DNA of 32,753 nucleotides, taken from positions 1 through 32,753 of the IMG/VR virus record IMGVR_UViG_3300041402_000666; one strand, written 5' to 3'. The translations under genes were made by a program, and so were the position numbers. This document shows, piece by piece, positions 28,416-32,753 of this stretch (position 1 is the stretch's first letter; every line of letters starts with the position of its first letter). The notes beneath the pieces were generated by a model. The model made no database searches. It had not been told where the DNA came from and was given only the letters and a program-made list of their open reading frames with translations. The stretch is from a virus.

Positions 28416-28661
28416 TTATTTCCCCCTCAATAGAATTCTAAATATCCTGATGATTCGATTTCGCTTCTTCCGCGGTCGATTATAGTTCCGCGCTGGAAGA
28501 TTGAACAACCAGCGCAACGTCTGATTCGGTGTCCTGCCTGGCAATCGGTTATTCAATATTTCCAGAACTTCGGTATCAATACGGACTGATTTACTGGTTA
28601 TCCTACTTGCCCCACGCATGGCTTCCAGGTCTTCAACCTGTTTCTTAGTCCTGTTATCCAA
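28416..28661 (-). CDS. Ribbon-helix-helix-like regulator, first early gene
   Basis: 81 aa from a TTG start (GGGGG 7 nt upstream). TSKSVRIDTEVLEILNNRLP, then GRTPNQTLRWLFNLPARN resemble RHH/CopG-type proteins ('..v.id.evle.L......t.n..lr.l'), followed by a very basic tail (RPRKKRNRIIRIFRILLRGK). It is the first gene after promoter P1, whose spacer carries GCGGTAC and a variant GCTATAC 11 bp apart, so autoregulation is plausible. Confidence 0.58.
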   Translation of the reverse strand: MDNRTKKQVEDLEAMRGASRITSKSVRIDTEVLEILNNRLPGRTPNQTLRWLFNLPARNYNRPRKKRNRIIRIFRILLRGK

Positions 28662-28702
28662 CTTCGTACCCCCTATTTATATGGCTTAATACTTATATAT
28701 TC

Positions 28703-28730
28703 AGTATAGCACTTGTACCGCCCTTGTCAA
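28703..28730 (-). promoter_or_regulatory. Early promoter P1
   Basis: Minus strand TTGACA (28725-28730), a 16-nt spacer, TGC extension and TATACT (28703-28708). It shares GGGCTTGACA-N3-GCGGTAC with P2. The start near 28695 lies about 35 nt before the TTG of the first early gene. Confidence 0.75.
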
Positions 28731-28926
28731 GCCCATTTGCAAAACAAAGACAAACTTTAGTACTACTCAGGGATCACTCTTTTGGGGGATATCAATTGCC
28801 AAAGGTGACGTAGCACTGTAATCAAAATTGTCAGGACCCGAGGGAATTATACTAGGATAGGGTATGGCAACCCGCTGGCGGTTATCCTGTGAGCTTAGAC
28901 TGCTATTCTAAGGGGATTGGTAAGGG
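28731..28926. other. Intergenic region between late terminator and early promoter
   Basis: No gene found on either strand. It holds inverted-repeat material around 28856-28890 (GGATA...TATCC enclosing CCGC/GCGG) and, on the minus strand, a weaker promoter-like pair CTGACA-N16-TACGTC (28807-28834) with the same ACA(A)GTGCTA ending as P1. Possibly regulatory. I see no protein-coding or tRNA signal. Confidence 0.5.
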
Positions 28927-28972
28927 CAAAATAATGGGTCCTGGGAGTTTGCCCGATACATCCCAAGACCCA
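28927..28972 (-). terminator. Intrinsic terminator at the end of the late operon
   Basis: Read on the minus strand, TGGGTCTTGGGA (28961-28972) pairs with TCCCAGGACCCA (28935-28946): 12 bp including one U.G pair, 14-nt loop. ATTATTTTG follows. It ends transcription after the holin-like gene and insulates the early promoter. Confidence 0.75.
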
Positions 28973-28987
28973 ATCCGAAAGGAAGAC

Positions 28988-29007
28988 GCCTGACTAATTA
29001 GCCAGGC
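28988..29007. repeat. 20-bp near-perfect palindrome after the holin-like gene
   Basis: GCCTG-A-CTAATTAG-C-CAGGC: symmetric with a single A/C mismatch. It lies just before the terminator. It could be a protein-binding site or a pre-terminator hairpin. Confidence 0.55.
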
Positions 29008-29021
29008 CCCCTATAAAGAGG

Positions 29022-29312
29022 CTACTTACGCTTCAGGTCTTTGACATCGCGTTCGGTACCAAGAATACGCTGACCAAACTCCGACCTGGCACTGGCACAA
29101 ATGATTTCGAAATTGTGAAGTTTCGTATTCAGCGCGGATAAACCGGTTTCCTTATGATCCAAGCGATTGATTATCTCTTTTTGGTTATCTTTGATTTCCT
29201 GGTCCCGGGCGCCTTGGCTCTTTCCATTCCTCCGCCAGGATACGACGACGCCGCTGACGGCGACCAAGGCAATGACAAAGCTTGAACCAGCAATCCAGAT
29301 TTCAGCGGTCAT
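29022..29312 (-). CDS. Holin-like membrane protein
   Basis: 96 aa. An N-terminal transmembrane helix (IWIAGSSFVIALVAVSGVVV, about residues 5-26) is followed by WRRNGKSQGARDQEIKDNQK and a long charged coiled coil to the end (GTERDVKDLKRK). One TM span plus coiled coil resembles XhlA/hemolysin-type holin partners. It is the last gene before the late terminator, a common lysis position, but no endolysin stands beside it, so the role is uncertain. SD AAGGGGA. Confidence 0.55.
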   Translation of the reverse strand: MTAEIWIAGSSFVIALVAVSGVVVSWRRNGKSQGARDQEIKDNQKEIINRLDHKETGLSALNTKLHNFEIICASARSEFGQRILGTERDVKDLKRK

Positions 29313-29330
29313 ATTTAATTCCCCTTCACT

Positions 29331-30191
29331 TTATACTAAATCTTCCTGAAGAATTAGTTGGCCTAGGGTGAGAATGCTATCATCTCCTGCCCCACCACTA
29401 CTAAGTGAATATAAAAGTATTTGCCATTCCAAACCACCAGTAGGAAGATTAGAAGATAATGTCTCCTCAAGAACGCCATCAACCCAGAATTCCACATCTA
29501 CCCCATTAGCTATGGAGATTTCGATTGTATGCCGTTGACCGGCATCGATTGTAATCGCACCGCCTACCGTTTGAGAAGTGCCATTAGCTACTATTGGCAC
29601 CCAGTTGGCACCGGTCCATTCTAGACCAGCAAAATTCTCAGCAGCACCCGATGGGAGAACCACGCCTGGCGTCTGTCTAAAACCAATGAAAATTCTAGTT
29701 ACAGCATCGTTATTGTTTAATGAGAATAATTGAGCAATGTAGGGATTCCTAGAAGCATTGAAACTTGTATCAAGGCTACTGCCTAATTCCCCTAGATTGG
29801 AAATGTAAATCTGCCCTACCTGATCATCATCAACTTTGAGAAATGCCTGTCCGGTACCACCTTGATCGAAATCACCACCACCCCCGCCACTGGTTTCGTT
29901 CACCTGATAAGCGAGAGCAACATCCATTTCCCAGTTAAAAATAATAGTCCGTTTATGTGGAGCCAAGTTCAGCCGAGGGCCAGCGTATAGATCAATATAA
30001 TCCCCTTCCGCCCATGGCAAGGCTACCGACCCGATATCTTTAGTCGAAGCACTGGGAACTATATCATCTTCTATTGTGACTGCGCCGGCTTGCCCCTTGA
30101 GGTACGCGATATTGTCGATGAGGTCGGTATTATAGACCGAGGACGTAACAAGGAAGCCCGTGGCGCGCTGTGTCGGTGTTGTCCAACCCAT
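29331..30191 (-). CDS. Tail fibre / minor structural protein
   Basis: 286 aa. The opening MGWTTPTQRATGFLVTSSVY and NTDLIDNIAYLKGQAGAVTI ('..TP..ratG.liT...wN.dlvdNi.ylkg..g.vt..d.l') is a well-known phage structural N-terminus. It is followed by a GGGGG-containing linker and a lectin-like C-terminal beta domain (GQRHTIEISIANGVDVEFWV; GVLEETLSSNLPTGGLEWQI). Probably a fibre or receptor-binding part attached to the tail tip. SD AGGGGGTG 8 nt from ATG. The preceding gene overlaps it by 121 nt. Confidence 0.68.
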   Translation of the reverse strand: MGWTTPTQRATGFLVTSSVYNTDLIDNIAYLKGQAGAVTIEDDIVPSASTKDIGSVALPWAEGDYIDLYAGPRLNLAPHKRTIIFNWEMDVALAYQVNETSGGGGGDFDQGGTGQAFLKVDDDQVGQIYISNLGELGSSLDTSFNASRNPYIAQLFSLNNNDAVTRIFIGFRQTPGVVLPSGAAENFAGLEWTGANWVPIVANGTSQTVGGAITIDAGQRHTIEISIANGVDVEFWVDGVLEETLSSNLPTGGLEWQILLYSLSSGGAGDDSILTLGQLILQEDLV

Positions 30192-30601
30192 CTTTTTTCA
30201 CCCCCTGTTGCACTTAATAATTCGTCCACGTGTTCGATATTTTCTAATCGAAGATTTGATAAAGTTTCACCCAGGTCCCAATTGCGGTAATCAATAGGAC
30301 GGTCTTTAAGCAATTCTTCAATTTGCTTTCGCTTCCCGGGGAAAATAGTTCTTCTTACCTTATGCCCGATGTATGAATTCAAGCATGAAAAACAGAAGAC
30401 AAACCCTTCTTCCCAGGCATATTCAAAACCGCCACAAGGACAACTAATTAACCAATTCCCATGGTTAATATGAGCTACAATAGGTACGGCGATATCATCA
30501 TATCCTGTATCGGGTATTCGAAACCTCTTTCGTCGTCTCTTAATTCTACGCTCTACATAGAATTCCCATTTGCATTCAAACCAGGTATTAGCTGTTATCA
30601 T
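30071..30601 (-). CDS. Zinc-knuckle phage protein with suspect C-terminus
   Basis: Reads as 176 aa. SCPCGGFEYAWEEGFVFCFS with Cys pairs (CPC...CFSC), then VRRTIFPGKRKQIEELLKDR and RNWDLGETLSNLRLENIEHV fit a known phage family ('CpCG......w..g..yC.sCgn....g....v.FP..r..Ie..L..Rp...RnW.pgEtv..l..EN.eHg') of unknown function. After residue 134 the reading enters the next gene out of frame and becomes low-complexity basic (SAPRASLLRPRSIIPTSSTI). One extra G in the G5 run at 30201-30205 would give a TGA there. The end is therefore doubtful. Confidence 0.62.
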   Translation of the reverse strand: MITANTWFECKWEFYVERRIKRRRKRFRIPDTGYDDIAVPIVAHINHGNWLISCPCGGFEYAWEEGFVFCFSCLNSYIGHKVRRTIFPGKRKQIEELLKDRPIDYRNWDLGETLSNLRLENIEHVDELLSATGGEKRWVGQHRHSAPRASLLRPRSIIPTSSTISRTSRGKPAQSQ

Positions 30602-30610
30602 AAAGCCCCC

Positions 30611-32753
30611 TCAGAATCCCAAAATAGTAGTTTCCCCGAGCTCCGAAAATCCTGTTTCTCCTAGCACCCAGAATAAACCTTCCGCCGTGCCTATAGCACG
30701 CTCCACAATCCAAGTACATCTATGCTCAAATTTACCTGACCTTAACTGATAGTCCTGGATCACCTTGTTAATATAATAATCCTGATCTACTCCCAATTTG
30801 GTAGATTTCACGGTTATCCTGTCACTGATCTTTCGGGAAAGACACTGTATCTTGATAGTATCATCCGGCCAAGCTGTCATAGCTTTGTGAGTGACTTCAA
30901 TAGCACTCGGGACCGGGTCTTTGAATCTAGCAATTAACCATTCGGCATAAGCCCGTAAATCGTTAGGATTCGATTTATAAGTAGCTACGATTTCAATTCC
31001 CCTTTTACCATAAGACGTTTGAGACGTGCTATCTTCTTCGATATGAGTGATCTCGTCTTCCTGATAAAGCTTCCCCATAATAATAGCCGTTCGGTTAGAT
31101 GGCGCACCCGTTGGCGGGGAACCTGGGACGACTAGATAAGCACCAACGGTACCGGCGTTTGACCATACCATTTTAATAACCTGGCCGTATTGGGTTTCAA
31201 CCACGCTCACATCACTTGTCACATCCGTGCCGGTTTTGTCATAAGCGGTGTTGGCATTCCAATGGGTACCCGCCGTTAGCGGAGTGTCATAACTGGAAAG
31301 AGCTAAAGAAAAGACGGCCCAAAGGGTAATCGATTCACCAGCAGGAATGAAGGGCGCGCCGGCAGCACCCGTGAATATACCCCAGAGGTAACTATTGGCA
31401 GCATCAGCGGTATATCGTTTACCTGTGAGCCGAGCATAGTTACCGATATTACGCTTCGACCATTCGTACGGTAATTCAATTGCGGTATCTTCGAAATCAG
31501 CCTGGCTAACTATATGAGCACCAGACAATCTATGATGGCGATCTTCCCATTGGGCATCGCCATCTACATCAATGTAAAAGAATGACTTCTCCTGTAATTC
31601 CAAATCTTGAAGTGCCGCTAACGCTAGAACCTGATGAAACCAAGCAAGCGCAAACGTATCTATTCCGGCATCTAAATCCCTATCCCCCCCAGGCCAAGCG
31701 GCAGCATCTAAGATATCTCCAACGAGTGTATTTGAATCAGTATTCGTCCTCAATTGAGTTTCGATTTCGACAATATTCAAATCATCCGAGCCGTCCAAGG
31801 CTACGATCGATGCAATTAAATTATCTAACTCGGCATGGGGCGTAATCTTATCGATTTTACCCGTAAAATGATCGTAACGTGTGCCCCCATAGACTTCGTA
31901 AAATTCAATCAAAACACCAAGGTCAAGCGTGCCGTAATATTCACCGCCGCTATTTTCAGGACTGAAATCGCCATTAAAATTGTCAGCGGTAATAAGAGCT
32001 ATTCCAGATCCAGCGTGCCCGAGCTCACGATCCTTACCCCGCTCGGTGCGCACCCCAAAGATTTTATCCGTGATATCCAGAGACGCCATTTTGACATAGA
32101 CATCATCTCGCAATCCTACAATAACAACAATACCCCACGTCATATAGGCTGCGGCATCTGGGCCATCCGGATCAATCAGTATGGTTGCTGTATCACCAGC
32201 CTCAAAGTCACTGGAATTTTCTAAATCCGAAGCATCGTTGTCGAGGTCTTCCCAAGTAACTGTTAGATCGGTACTAGCCCCATCTTTCCTGAGGGTAACA
32301 GTCCACGAATTACCTTCCCCTGGAGCCACATAACTCCACGCATGTAGGTTTTTGATATAACATTCGGGTAATACCTGATACATGTCAGATTCCGTTGTGC
32401 TGGCTACATAAGCCGAGCTATGTAAATGTCCGTAGGTATCAACCGACGCATTCGGCAGGGTTTGGTGACCCATCAAAACAGCTTCGCCATCGGTATCCGG
32501 CACGAATACACTACCCCATTTTGCCGCGGGATTGTTTGACGGACTACTCACTGGATTAATAGCTAGACGAATGATATCACCGGCGGAAACTGTTACAGTA
32601 TTACTTAGGTCGCTACCCGATGTATCAGCACCCGTTATAGTTACCTTTAAGGATGTTTCGACGCCTTCAACTTCAAGATAGTATTCGAAACCTTCAGCAC
32701 CAGAACCCGGTCCTGTATCCAATTCAATATATAACTTCTTGATCGTGCCACTC
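30611..32753 (-). CDS. Tail-tip/minor tail protein, main part (joins 1-639)
   Basis: Residues 214-884 of the protein that starts at 639 (32627-32753 repeats 1-127). Repeat units 2 and 3 of the beta-rich domain lie at about residues 168-260 and 295-385. From about residue 390 comes YVKMASLDITDKIFGVRTER followed by GHAGSGIALITADNFNGDFS, then FEVYG-type and WFHQVLALAALQDLELQEKS segments, as in phage tail proteins of the distal-tail/hub group. Late parts (IEVTHKAMTAWPDDTIKIQC; DQDYYINKVIQDYQLRSGKF) are hub-like. Probably forms the tail tip and contacts the host. Confidence 0.78.
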   Translation of the reverse strand, partial: SGTIKKLYIELDTGPGSGAEGFEYYLEVEGVETSLKVTITGADTSGSDLSNTVTVSAGDIIRLAINPVSSPSNNPAAKWGSVFVPDTDGEAVLMGHQTLPNASVDTYGHLHSSAYVASTTESDMYQVLPECYIKNLHAWSYVAPGEGNSWTVTLRKDGASTDLTVTWEDLDNDASDLENSSDFEAGDTATILIDPDGPDAAAYMTWGIVVIVGLRDDVYVKMASLDITDKIFGVRTERGKDRELGHAGSGIALITADNFNGDFSPENSGGEYYGTLDLGVLIEFYEVYGGTRYDHFTGKIDKITPHAELDNLIASIVALDGSDDLNIVEIETQLRTNTDSNTLVGDILDAAAWPGGDRDLDAGIDTFALAWFHQVLALAALQDLELQEKSFFYIDVDGDAQWEDRHHRLSGAHIVSQADFEDTAIELPYEWSKRNIGNYARLTGKRYTADAANSYLWGIFTGAAGAPFIPAGESITLWAVFSLALSSYDTPLTAGTHWNANTAYDKTGTDVTSDVSVVETQYGQVIKMVWSNAGTVGAYLVVPGSPPTGAPSNRTAIIMGKLYQEDEITHIEEDSTSQTSYGKRGIEIVATYKSNPNDLRAYAEWLIARFKDPVPSAIEVTHKAMTAWPDDTIKIQCLSRKISDRITVKSTKLGVDQDYYINKVIQDYQLRSGKFEHRCTWIVERAIGTAEGLFWVLGETGFSELGETTILGF
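32627..32753. repeat. Terminal direct repeat, copy 2
   Basis: Second copy of the 127-base end repeat, identical to 1-127. Removing one copy joins the tail gene at 30611-32626 to its N-terminal part at 1-639 without changing frame. Confidence 0.93.

Noticed and set aside
28731-29021. CRISPR array or attachment site in the largest intergenic region
   Set aside because: No regularly spaced repeats and no integrase gene in the genome; only isolated palindromes and a terminator were found.

Overview
This window is the complete genome of a small tailed dsDNA phage of HK97 type, most likely assembled from a metagenome. The first and last 127 bases are identical, so the contig closes on itself into a circle of about 32,626 bp. 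One tail gene runs across the join. All genes lie on the minus strand and are tightly packed, many with 1-11 nt overlaps. No integrase, DNA polymerase, helicase or classical endolysin is recognisable. The host cannot be named from the sequence; the DnaA-domain initiator, sigma70-type promoters and intrinsic terminators point to a bacterium. Zinc-ribbon proteins are unusually numerous.

Layout, following transcription (right to left). An early promoter near 28.7 kb starts an operon that begins with a ribbon-helix-helix (RHH)-like gene. It continues with small zinc and membrane proteins, a 389-aa coiled-coil protein of the type found near phage recombination genes, unknown proteins, a second promoter with a second RHH-like gene (24.7 kb), an HNH nuclease, an HTH + DnaA-domain-I replication initiator with a possible origin inside its gene, and a RuvC-like resolvase. 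Next come an ASCH-domain protein, a likely small terminase, small zinc proteins and two HTH regulators. A palindrome-rich non-coding stretch follows (18.3-18.6 kb). Then come an orphan C5 methyltransferase, the large terminase and an orphan amino-methyltransferase with three TSPPY motifs.

A consensus-like promoter at 14.4 kb precedes the portal and minor head protein. At 11.2-11.5 kb is a compact unit that looks dedicated to non-coding RNA: promoter, a 123-nt structured RNA with a predicted pseudoknot, a tRNA-like element and a strong intrinsic terminator. The protease/scaffold (with a nested scaffold start), decoration protein, major capsid protein, a beta-helix protein, an adhesin-like cassette, connectors, tail terminator and tail tube follow. 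The tail chaperone pair has a clear -1 frameshift site (CCCTTTA), and the tape measure is only 186 aa, which predicts a very short tail. The tail-tip protein crosses the circle junction and is followed by a fibre-like protein, a holin-like protein and an intrinsic terminator near 28.9 kb that closes the round.

A mosaic signal runs through the genome. Backbone genes use a GGGGG Shine-Dalgarno, while several apparently imported genes (adhesin cassette, methyltransferase and regulator block, cysteine-peptidase-like gene) use GGAG/GGAGG.
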